From Closterium sp. Naga37s-1 (Eukaryota; Streptophyta; Zygnematophyceae; Desmidiales; Closteriaceae): a stretch of DNA of 64,000 nt. The notes under the pieces are model-generated. The model ran no database searches. It had not been told where the DNA came from and saw only the letters and a program-made list of their open reading frames with translations. A program made the translations under genes and the position numbers. This document shows, in pieces, positions 33,051 through 42,487 of this stretch; the stretch's first letter is position 1; each line of letters begins with the position of its first letter. The stretch covers positions 62,001-126,000 of the forward strand of contig CANJKZ010000981.1 of the NCBI GenBank assembly GCA_947471745.1, written 5' to 3'.

Positions 33051-36015
33051 CCTTGTGACCTTCATTACAATATTCCTCCGACACCCCGCCTCCCTTCAGG
33101 GTACCCAAGCCGTCACTCACCTTTTCTCCCTACAGCTCACCCCCTTCCCCACCTTTTCCCCCTGTCCAGCGCCCACCCGCTCCCGCACAGTCCTCCCCTT
33201 CCTCCCACACCCCATCCCCTTCCCTCCAGGACCTCATCCAGTCCGCCATCTCCTTTTCTACTCCACCATACTGCACCACACTCTTCCTTTTTGCCCACCA
33301 CCATTACCGCCCCTCTCCCCCACTTCTGCACCACGGCCCCCAGCAGGCTTTCCTCCCTCCAACCCCCTGTCTCCCTGCCCTTGGTACCTCTGTGCACCGT
33401 CCTTTTGTCACCCTTGACCCACTCCGTACACCTCCTCCCTCCCCTCCCAGCTTCTCCCTATCACCTCCCACATGTTCCCCCACTTCCCTGCCCACAACGT
33501 ACCTCCTCCACCCCTCCTCCTGCCTTCCCCACTTCCACTCTGGCCTCCACACCTCTACGAGCCGTACTCCCTCCTCCAGCCTCCCTTTCCCCCTCAGCTG
33601 CTCCCGTATCCAGCGTGGGCTGCACCTCTACATCCCGTCCTGCCAGGCCCTTCGGTGACCCACCTGCCGCCACCTAGCACCACACGGCCCTTTCCACCCC
33701 CAACCAAGCTCTACACCCCCTGCCCCTGCTCCCTGTGCTGTCCAGCCACCTACCCCAGCTTCCCTCTACCTTTCCCTGGCACCACATCGCCCTTCCTACC
33801 CCCAACCAAGGTCTACACCCCTAGTCTCTGCTCCATGTGCTATGCTGTCCCCAACCTCCGCCCGCCTCTCCTCGGCACCAGACCGCCCCTAAGACATCGA
33901 GGACAGAGCCTCTTGAGGGATCTCCTAACTCTACCCCTCATCTTCCAGTCCACCCTCCTCCAGGAGCACCACTTCCCCGCCCCCACCCGCAAGGGCTCCC
34001 TCTAGCATTCAGAGGGGCAGCCAGGGCCCTAGCCTTCTTGGAAGAGCCGTGCTCCCCGACCCCTACGCAGTCCCAAAACCAGCCCCCTGTTGGTGCAACC
34101 CTACGGTTTGCACTCGGCTTGTTGTCCGTGTGCGTGAATGTGTGTGTGTATGGAATGGTATGAGGGCATGGGATAATATATATTTCATGCTTATAATTGT
34201 GTGTGAATGTTGAGTCATGATGTCGAGTGTGTGTGTCGAGTCAATAGCGAGTTATCGCTAGACGCGTGTTACGCGGTCGTTTGTGTCTCGCGCGCGGTTT
34301 CTATTTTGTCGTGCGCGGTTTCTATTTTGTCTTGTGTCGAACGTTCGGCATGTCGCAGGTGTGTGCAGCAGACCCATCAAGAACTCAAGGATGAGTTTGT
34401 GATGAAGAGCCCGAGCCTTGGTGTCAAGCCTCAAGTGATTTCGAAGCTTGCCAAAAGGGTACACCTCAAGATATTGAAGATAGTTACATTACTTTGTGTA
34501 GTGTAACATTTCACTTGGTGTAGGCCCTAGTGAAGGGTAGTTTCGAGACCCTTCGTGGTTGGGGACAGTGTGGCACTGTTCCACATCACTTTACCTCGGC
34601 TCTTGGGGTTTGTAGGAGCTGGGAGTCATTCCCAACTCGTAACTCTTCCTATCTTGTGTTCTAAGACTATAGTGGCTGCCATAGTACCGTTCGTTCAAAC
34701 CGACGCTGTGTCGTCAATTCTTTATCAAATCGTGCAATCTAAATTGCTAATTGTAGACGACGTGAAGACGCTCCAGATCCAATTTGAATCAAGTCATTTG
34801 CAGCTGTGAGCAGAACGCTATCAACGTTTGAAGCCGCTGTGCAGAAATCCGTCTGTGCTCTCTATCTTTCGTTTTAGGCACATTCAAGCCTATTGTGACT
34901 ATAACACCCCCCCCCCTCTTCCCTCAACGCCAGACCCCACGCTTGCAGGCGGACCCTCGAGAGAGCACGCGGGTGCGACAAGGGCAGAGCCTCCCAAGGG
35001 CACGCTCATTCTCGCCTCCCATCCTTCCCCGCCCCCTCCCTCGCCCCCAAGGGCAGTACACTCATGCCCCCACCCCCAAGGGTTCCTCCGAGCACCAAGA
35101 GGAGCAGCCAGGGCCCTGGCATTCCTGGCGGAGCCATGCTCTCCGACACCAAAATCCACTCAATCCTCTCCTGCCAACCTCCTACCTCCTCCCCCACCAG
35201 GTCCCCCCCCCTCCCGCGTGGAGCTACACACATCTCAAAACTTGAGGCCTCTCTCCGGCAACATCTCTCTCCCAACCCCTACATACACCCGAACCACCGA
35301 AGCCGCCGCACATCCCCAATACTCTCACCCAACAGGCGGCCCTCCTCACACCAACCCCCCCCAAGCAGCCAAGTCCCTCCCGCAAGGCTCTGTGGAGTCT
35401 CATGGGGGCGACGACACCTCGGTGGAGGGGTCTACAGGAGGGGCCACCAGCGGGAGGCCCCAACTTCCAGCATTGGGGCACAACCTCAAAATCTTATCTC
35501 CCACTCGTTCCCCCACCCCCTGCCACCACTAAGCCATCACAAACCTCCCTCCCCCCTCCTCTTGCACCTCGCTCTTACCTCCAGGCCACTGCAGCGCCTC
35601 GGCCCCCACCTATAACCCCCGCGTCCGGCCCGGTTCCCCACGAATGGCCCCGTTGGGCAGCCATCGTCCCCTTCGTACAGCCCGCCCAGCATGGCAATGT
35701 CATGGGAAGGGGAGGGATACACACGGAGCTCCCCCCCCCCTCACCAACCACCCATGCTTCCCCCACCCACCCCCTTAGCTTCTGAGTCTCTCTTTCCTTC
35801 ACACCTAGGCAGGGACAACGAAAACCAAGCCGGCTGACAGCGGAAGAACACAGGCAAAGGAGGCAAAGGGTCAGTTCACCTACTCCCCCCTCCCTCACTT
35901 CCCCTCTAAGCGCCCCCCCCCCTGTCCTCACATCCCGCTCAACCTGCATCAGGTCCTATACCTACAGGCCAACAACTTAACTTACACTCCTCTCCCGTGT
36001 CTGCCCCTCCACAGG
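33051..36015 (+). other. C-rich proline-coding region, possible broken host gene
   Basis: The plus strand is very C-rich and opens Pro/Ser/Leu-rich frames (for example 33472-34005 and 34828-35532). A 65-bp phrase is repeated at 33680-33745 and 33785-33850. A segment coding RGAARALAFLxEPCSPTP occurs at 34010-34075 and again at 35090-35155. Such duplicated coding-like segments, and a pyrimidine tract ending in CAG at 36013, could belong to a spliced host gene for a proline-rich protein. No domain is recognisable, so I do not call a CDS. Confidence 0.35.
34088..34906 (+). mobile_element. Probable solo LTR (819 bp)
   Basis: The segment starts TGTTGGTGCA and ends GACTATAACA, is AT-richer than its C-rich flanks and has no coding capacity. 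It lies between CCCCC (34083-34087) and CCCCC (34907-34911), a possible 5-bp target duplication, although in a C-run this is weak support. A TATA-like AATATATAT lies near 34174-34183. It separates the two RGAARALAF repeat copies. Confidence 0.55.
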
Positions 36016-36385
36016 TTTGAGAGTACGACGGCTTATGCTGGCTTTGCTAGCTTGCCTAGACTTTATTATGCTATATCTAGCTTGGGTTTTATTTATCATG
36101 CATAGATATGCTTGATTTCCTAGGCTAGGTGCATTCCTATATGTTATTATAGTTATAGCACCGAACCAGGTTACGTGTACCGAACTCAAGCCTTTTCGGT
36201 TCCCACCGAATTGCTTTCTACTGAGTTTGGGAAGGTTCTGTTCGGGACGCTTCGTGACCCTCAGAACATTCGCGTAACACCTGGGTTACCTGCCTTGTGT
36301 CGAGCCTATATATAGCCTTGCCTTGTACCCAGGTGAATCAATCAATTACAATTCTCTTTTCTGAGCTCGATCCTAGATCCTCACA
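36016..36385 (+). repeat. Gypsy G 5' LTR
   Basis: It begins TTTGAGAGTA (TGTGAGAGTA in the 3' copy) and ends ATCCTCACA. It contains a TATATATA box and the sequence GAACCAGGTTAC shared with the 3' LTR. Confidence 0.92.
36307..36314 (+). promoter_or_regulatory. TATA box of Gypsy G LTR
   Basis: TATATATA within GCCTATATATAGCC is preserved in the 3' LTR at 63462-63469 and is the likely core promoter of the element. Confidence 0.65.
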
Positions 36386-36387
36386 CT

Positions 36388-36400
36388 TGGTAATCAGAGC
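36388..36400 (+). other. Gypsy G primer binding site
   Basis: TGGTAATCAGAGC lies two bases after the LTR. It is the plant initiator-Met tRNA site with one inserted A. Confidence 0.85.
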
Positions 36401-36815
36401 CTGTTTACACGCGAAGTTTTCGACCACTAAAAACTAGCTTTTAAAACCGCGGGGGCGACAACGGAAAGCGCCGATTTCGGGTACGTAAACCAATTCCGCG
36501 CTATTTTTTAACGTCCCCGTCGAACCGGTTTTCGAACCCTCCTCAGGTCCAGTGGCGAAAAAGTTGGAATTTTGACCGTCGGATCGATTCGAATCTCAAC
36601 GGCCCTGAGAATTTCGCCCAAAAAACTTGGAATTTGGAGCGTCGGATCGAATTTCTTCTCAACGGCCGAGATCGGACGCAAATTTCGACTAAGGGAGATT
36701 TACGCGACCTACAGAATCAGCGATCGTCATTTCTACAGTCGATTCGACTCACAGTAAGATGACCAGCGCCTAGAATTTAATTATTTTCGTCGCACATTTT
36801 CCTGTAAATTGCCAA

Positions 36816-38065
36816 ATGGAGGAAAATGGTGATAATTCCGTACGAAAAATTACGGAGTTACACACCGGCTTGGACCAGACGCGAGCGGCACTCCAGCGAA
36901 TAGAGGTGCTTCTCGCGAACCAGTCGGCAGCCGCCATAGCAGCAGCGAACGCAGCAGTGACGGCAGCAGCAGCAACGGCGACACTGACACTTCACCCAGC
37001 AACAGCGGCAGTGGCTACAGTGAATCTTGAGGCGGCACGTCCGAGGCAACCGGAGACGTTCAATCCGAATGCGAGAGACACCGACGTCCGTCGATTCATT
37101 GCGACCCTCGAAATTTACTTCGAGGCCGTTGGCTGTACGGTCCCGACACACGATGCAATGCGGATTCGGCTCGCAGCGACACTGTTACGAGGCCCGGCGC
37201 TCGAGTGGATTTACAACAGCAATAAGATCTGAGGCGAGGGGTCATGGACGCAGTTTCGGGAAGCTTTAATTCAACGTTTCGAACCAATCAACTCCAGCTA
37301 CATGGCGCGGCAGCAGATTCATCGGCATAAACAGTTCGGCAGGGTAACACAATACACGCAGCAGATGGAGAGCCTCTTTAACCGAATTACCGACCTGACC
37401 GAAGGGGAAAAAATCCAAGCGTATACTGAGGGGCTAAAGATGGAAGTCCGCCAATAGGTGATTGCCGCGAACTACAACAACTACCGCAACATGGTGTGTG
37501 CAGCAGAGAGATTCGATGCGCTGACGCGAGATCAACCCGAGACACGACGCCAAGTGCCGAACAGATCATTCGACACGAAGCGATCGGCACCACCCCCGAC
37601 CGCCGACCCGATGGATATCGACAAGATCGACGCGAAGCAGCGGCCGACAAAATATGAGAAGTGCGAATTTTGCGGCGCAGCAGGACATCGACTCTTGGCG
37701 TGTTGGAAAATGAAGAAGGCACGAGCGGAGCTGCAGGGCAACAACAGTGCGACATCCACGATGGCGAAAAAAGGAGGACACGATGGCGCGAATTTAAAAC
37801 GCCACGACAAGCCGGCAACGGGGGAAATCGCCGAGACAAATGGAGGCTCCGCGAAACAAGACTCTGCACCGACCGGGAAACTCCAGCCGAACACCCCCGA
37901 GAGTAAGAATATTCCCTCTCGAGGTTTTCAAGCCTTTAAAAAATTCAGGGGAGATTTCAAGGCCAAGGAAAAGCCTTGGGCCAACCACTCTGGAGCGTTG
38001 AAAAGGGTCGTGCGTTCCAAGGAGTTAATATTCTCTCCCCGCAGCATAGTATTTAGGCTCCCCAT
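36816..38065 (+). pseudogene. Gypsy G gag with zinc knuckle
   Basis: One frame runs from ATG 36816 to the Copia F insertion, interrupted by TGA 37230-37232 and TAG 37455-37457. A coiled, Ala-rich N-terminus is followed by the retrotransposon gag core (FNPNARDTDVRRFIATLEIYF, RLAATLLRGPALEWI, FREALIQRFEP, TYTQQMESLFNRI-like block) and the zinc knuckle CEFCGAAGHRLLACW (C-x2-C-x4-H-x4-C) near residue 290. Gag builds the particle and the knuckle binds RNA. The TAG replaces a residue where Gln would fit. Frame is otherwise preserved over 1.2 kb. Confidence 0.88.
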
Positions 38066-38362
38066 TGTTGTAATTTCATATTTCATACAACATACATAGG
38101 CTAGAAGTGTAGCACATTTATAAATTGGGGGGTTGCTTAGTGTACCCTCCAACCACATTTTGTGGTTGGTTGGGATTGGTCCTTAGCTCAACCAATCCCA
38201 ACCAACACACATTTGTGGTTGCTTGGGTCACAAGCAAGCTCACCCATTGGCCAACTTATTGGCCAATAGGGTAAGCTTCCCTCTCATCTCTCTCTTGCTC
38301 ATTGTTTGTACTAAAGAGCCTCTTGGCTCATTATTCAATGTATCAATTCTAGCTTTCCAACA
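38066..38362 (+). repeat. Copia F 5' LTR with hairpins
   Basis: It starts TGTTGTAATT and ends TTTCCAACA. It contains a perfect 16-bp hairpin (arms 38165-38180 and 38191-38206, loop CCTTAGCTCA), a smaller CCAACCACA/TGTGGTTGG hairpin just before it, and two ATTGGCCAA blocks at about 38243-38268. Confidence 0.95.
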
Positions 38363-38374
38363 TGGTATCAGAGC
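38363..38374 (+). other. Copia F primer binding site
   Basis: TGGTATCAGAGC is a perfect plant initiator-Met tRNA site, directly after the LTR. Confidence 0.95.
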
Positions 38375-38456
38375 TATCGGCTCACGCCTTGATCCCTCGG
38401 TCCTTAGGCCACCCTCTCCTCCCCGTCCCTCAGACGTAGTCCTACTACGGTGCTCC

Positions 38457-39190
38457 CAAGCTCAGATTCACTCCTCCCGAGCTCACATCTCCTCCTCCCG
38501 AGCTCCGATCTACTCCTCCCCAGCTCAGATCTACTCCTCCCGAGCTCAGATCTACTCCTCCCCAGCTCAGATCTACTCCTCCCGAGCTCAGATTTACTCC
38601 TCCCGAGCTCAGATCTACTCCTCCCCAGCTCGGATCTACTCCTCCCGAGCTCAGATCTACTCCTCCCGAGCTCAGTTCTACTCCTCAACAGCTCAGATCT
38701 ACTCCTCCCGAGCTCAGATCTACTCCTCCCGAGCTCACATCTCCTCCTCCCGAGCTCAGATCTACTCCTCCCCAGCTCAGATCTACTCCTCCCGAGCTCA
38801 GATCTACTCCTCCCCAGCTCAGATCTACTCCTCCCGAGCTCAGATCTACTCCTCCCCAGCTCAGATCTACTCCTCCCGAGCTCAGATCTACTCCTCAACA
38901 GCTCAGATCTACTCCTCCCGAGCTCAGATCTACTCCTCCTGAGCTCAGATCTACTCCTCCCGAGCTCCCATCTCCTCCTCCCGAGCTCAGAATTACTCCT
39001 CCCGAGCTCAGATCTACTCCTCCCCAGCTCAGATCTACTCCTCCCGAGCTCAGATCTACTCCTCCCGAGCTCAGATCTACTCCTCCCGAGCTCAGATCTA
39101 CTCCTCCCGAACTCAGATCTACTCCTCCCGAGCTCACACCTCCTCCTCCCGAGCTCAGATCTACTCCTCCCGCGCCCTGCTCTACTCCTC
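38457..39190. repeat. 21-bp minisatellite in Copia F leader
   Basis: About 35 copies of a 21-bp unit built on AGCTCAGATCTACTCC and CTCCCG, with rare variants such as CAACAG and CACATC, follow the primer site. The unit is seven codons long, so both strands are open throughout and read as heptapeptide repeats. No gag domain is visible in any frame. Confidence 0.92.
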
Positions 39191-39555
39191 CTGCCCTCAG
39201 ATCTGCGCATTTCGTGCTCAGATCTGCAACTCGCACGCCCTTGCTAGTCCGACCGCGCGCCCTGGTCGTCCGCGCTCTGCTCATCCGCCCTTCGCGTCCC
39301 CGCCCTGCCCGTCCGCACGCCCTGCTCGTCCGCGCCCTACCCGTCCGCACGCCCTGCTCATCCGCCCTTCGCGTCCGCGCCCTGCCCGTCCGCGCGCCCC
39401 AGTCATCCGCACCCTGGCCGTCCGCGCGCCCTGTTCGTCTGCACGCCCTGCTCGTCCGCGCTCCGGTCGTCCACACTCTCCCCGTCCGCGCACTCGTTGC
39501 ACGCCCTCCTTCCCCGCTCGCTGTCCCCCTCCCCTCGTCCGCCCCCTGCCCACCT

Positions 39556-39722
39556 CCCTGGCATACAACACATCTGCACGCGCATACAACACATCTGACA
39601 GCACATACCGCACACCTGACAGCACATACCGCACACCTGACAGCACATACCGCACACCTGACAGCACATACCGCACACCTGACAGCACATACCGCACACC
39701 TGGGAGCACATACAGCACACCC
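39556..39722. repeat. Second 21-bp array in Copia F leader
   Basis: About eight copies of a 21-bp unit containing ACATACCGCACACCTGACAG lie here. The core TACCGCACACCTGA also occurs in the 21-bp array of Copia E (46413-46664). Between the two F arrays (39190-39540) is a looser GTCCGCGCCCTGC repeat. Confidence 0.9.
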
Positions 39723-39814
39723 GCCTGCGCATACCGTCAGCTGCCTGCGCACACCTTCATGCCCTGCTCGCCTGCGCCATGCCGTGACCGCCCACACCCC
39801 ACATTGCTTCCCCC

Positions 39815-42487
39815 ATGGCAACAGTCGCGCTGGCATGCATCAGCAGTGGTGCCGGTGGGCATGGAGGAGGGCATAGTGGCAGCTGTGGTGGTGGTCAAGG
39901 GAGACTCGCAGGATATTGTGGTGTCAGGGGTTTGAGCGCAGGCTGCGGCGCAGCAGCAGCCTTCTCTCCTCGTGAATATGTGCCTCGCTATGGCCCGACT
40001 CGGGGACTTCAGTGTAAACTCTCCACCCAAGCCCACCATGCCCCGAGTCAACCCTTCTCTCTACCTCCTCCTCCTCCTCCTCCTCCTCCTCCTCCTCCTC
40101 CTCCTCCTCCTCCTCCTCCTCCTCCTCCTCCTCCTCCTCCTCCTCCGCAGCAACAGCAGCAGCAGCAGCAACCGCAGCAACAGCAGCACCAGCAGCAGCT
40201 CTGGCACCTCCTCCTCAAGCTCCAGCAGTTGCTTCACCGCCTGCAGCAGCACCTTGACCTACAACCGCAGCTGCCTCTTCCTCCTCCTCCCCCAACTTCC
40301 CAGCAGAACTCAGTTCCGCATTGTTCCACAAGCTCCGCCACTTCAAGCATCGTCCCACCTTTCTCATCCGTTGGTATCGCTGGTATGGTCAATCAAGCCA
40401 CATCAACTGCACCTGCCACATACTCCTCTAGCACTAACGAAACTGCATTCCAGTCCTCTGTCCCTTCCTCCTCCCTCTCCTCCACTGTCGATTTTGTCCT
40501 CGACAGCGGCGCCACTGACACAGTCCTTCGCGATGCTGGCGCCTTGCGCCCCCTCCCAACGCCTACCTCCCTCCTTGGTGCCGACAGCAGCTTCTCTATC
40601 CCCTGCCATAACACCTCGACTCTCCCCTGCCCACTCTTCCCCTCAGGCACTGTCACCGGTCTCCACATACCCTCTCTTTGCGCTAATCTTCTTTCGCAAA
40701 GGTCCCTTCAGCAAGCCGGTATCACCACAGTATTCCCAGCTCATGCTAACTATTGCGCTCTCTACCATTCCGCCACCGGTCAGTTCCTTTCTCGCATTCC
40801 CTTTTGCCCTCGCTCCCGTCTGTACACCCTTCAGGTTCCTCGCCTCCCCTCCTGTCAGGTCATCTCTCGTCCCCCCCTCCACCCTCTCATCCCACCTCCT
40901 CCTCTCCCTCCCACTAACCCGGACCTCCCTTCCCGCCCCCCCCTTGACTCCTCTTGCTCCTGTCGCTCCCTCTCCCACCCTGCCGTCCTCCTCCATCACA
41001 GGCTAGGTCACCCTAACTTCGCTACTCTACGCTCCTCTGTTTCCACCGGTCTCCTCCACGGTCTCCCCTCCTCCCTCCCTCCCCTCCCCAAATCCCCTGC
41101 CCCCCCCTGCACCGTCTGCGTTCAGAGCAAGCTCAAGCAGCAGCCGCACCGGAGCTCCCCCTCCGCTGCTGCGCAGCCACTTGATCTTGTTCACATGGAC
41201 CTCTGGGGCCCCAATCCCTCTCCCACTCGCCAGGGCCATCGATACCTCCTCGTACTCGTCGATGATCACAGTCGGTACTCGTCCGTCTCTCTCCTTCGGA
41301 CGAAGGCAGATGCCCCGGCTGCGATCATCGCCTGGCTCGAGCGGGCAAATACCCATTTTGGGCGCCCTGTTTGCCGCCTTCACTCTGATGGTGGTGGTGA
41401 GTTCCTTAACAACCAAATATCCTCCTATTGTCAGTCTCATGGCATTCTTCAGACTTACACCCTCCCTCACTCCCCACAGCAGAACGGTGTGGCTGAAAGT
41501 CGTGTTCGAGAGATCACCAAAACTGCCCGGTGTCTTCTTGTCCACGCCTCCTGCCCTCCTTCTCTGTGGGGCTACGCCCTCCTTCATGCCGCCCTCCTTA
41601 CTAACCTTTACCCTCACCCTCTTCTCCCATCCACCACCCCCACTGAGCTGTGGACGAACAACAAACCTGATGTCTCGTCTCTTCGTGTCTGGGGCTCAAA
41701 GGCTTATGTTCTCCTTCACCCCACTGACCGCTCCCGCTCTATGGGAAAGCTTGCCCCTCGTACCCTTCCCTGCATCTTTCTCGGTCATAACTCCTCCTCA
41801 CCTGACTACCTTTTCCTCCATCCCCCCTCAGGTCGTCTATTCCGCAGTAGGGATGTGGTCTTTGATGAGTCCACTCCCTACTACTCCTCTCCCCCATCCA
41901 CTGACCCACTCCCCCGTCTTCCCCGTCCCCTTGTCTGGTCTGACACCACCCCTCCCCCACTACTTCCTCCTCCCCCCATCCTCCCTCCCCCCCCCCACCG
42001 TCGTCCCCATCCCACGGTGCCCCTCCCTCGTCTGGTGATATATTTGACCCGGAACCTCTGTCCTCTCTCGTCTCCCCCACACATTCCTCTCCTAGTGCCA
42101 CTCCCGCCCCTCCTTCACCTCCCTCGCCGCCGACTCGTCCTTCCCCCCCTCCCCGCACCGTACTTACCCGGTACCCCCATACCAGGTCACGTGACAGTAT
42201 CCTTGGTGCACCGCCCCCTGTTACCCTCTCTACCTCTACCCTCCCCCCACTCTCCCCTCTCCTTCACCACTTCTTCCAGGCTGTTCTGCATCAACCTCCT
42301 CCTGCAGCAGCCCCCTCTGCCACCTCTCCAGCAGCGGCGCCAGCAGCAGCGTCCGCAACGGCACCCGCAGCGGCACCAGCAGCAGGACCAGCAGCGGCAC
42401 CTGCAGCAGGACCAGCAGCGGCACCAGCAGCGGGACCAGCAGCGGGACCAGCAGCGGCACCAGCAGCGGGACCAGCAGCGGGACTAG
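39815..42487 (+). CDS. Copia F protease-integrase polyprotein
   Basis: An 890-residue frame. After an N-terminus without a gag domain come poly-Pro (about 85-110) and poly-Gln (110-125) tracts encoded by TCC and CAG runs. Protease FVLDSGATD is at about 227. GAG-pre-integrase is at about 390-455 (HHRLGHPN, CTVCVQSKLKQ). The integrase core has Asp in HMDLWGP, Asp in LHSDGGGEF and Glu in SPQQNGVAESR, followed by the SLRVWGSKAYV and FRSRDVVFDES blocks. From about residue 725 the frame is out of register: a C-run at 41987-41996 shifts into the reverse transcriptase frame. The stop at 42487 lies in the shifted repeat. No internal stop occurs in the in-register part. Confidence 0.9.
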   Translation: MATVALACISSGAGGHGGGHSGSCGGGQGRLAGYCGVRGLSAGCGAAAAFSPREYVPRYGPTRGLQCKLSTQAHHAPSQPFSLPPPPPPPPPPPPPPPPPPPPPPPPPPPPQQQQQQQQPQQQQHQQQLWHLLLKLQQLLHRLQQHLDLQPQLPLPPPPPTSQQNSVPHCSTSSATSSIVPPFSSVGIAGMVNQATSTAPATYSSSTNETAFQSSVPSSSLSSTVDFVLDSGATDTVLRDAGALRPLPTPTSLLGADSSFSIPCHNTSTLPCPLFPSGTVTGLHIPSLCANLLSQRSLQQAGITTVFPAHANYCALYHSATGQFLSRIPFCPRSRLYTLQVPRLPSCQVISRPPLHPLIPPPPLPPTNPDLPSRPPLDSSCSCRSLSHPAVLLHHRLGHPNFATLRSSVSTGLLHGLPSSLPPLPKSPAPPCTVCVQSKLKQQPHRSSPSAAAQPLDLVHMDLWGPNPSPTRQGHRYLLVLVDDHSRYSSVSLLRTKADAPAAIIAWLERANTHFGRPVCRLHSDGGGEFLNNQISSYCQSHGILQTYTLPHSPQQNGVAESRVREITKTARCLLVHASCPPSLWGYALLHAALLTNLYPHPLLPSTTPTELWTNNKPDVSSLRVWGSKAYVLLHPTDRSRSMGKLAPRTLPCIFLGHNSSSPDYLFLHPPSGRLFRSRDVVFDESTPYYSSPPSTDPLPRLPRPLVWSDTTPPPLLPPPPILPPPPHRRPHPTVPLPRLVIYLTRNLCPLSSPPHIPLLVPLPPLLHLPRRRLVLPPLPAPYLPGTPIPGHVTVSLVHRPLLPSLPLPSPHSPLSFTTSSRLFCINLLLQQPPLPPLQQRRQQQRPQRHPQRHQQQDQQRHLQQDQQRHQQRDQQRDQQRHQQRDQQRD

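Noticed and set aside
34083..34911. Treating the CCCCC flanks as proof of a solo LTR
   Set aside because: Both lie in longer C-runs, so a match by chance is likely; the call rests mainly on the TG...CA ends and composition change.
38404..39247. Long heptapeptide-repeat proteins on both strands
   Set aside because: The 21-bp array opens both strands; there is no start context or flanking domain, and the region is an LTR-element leader.
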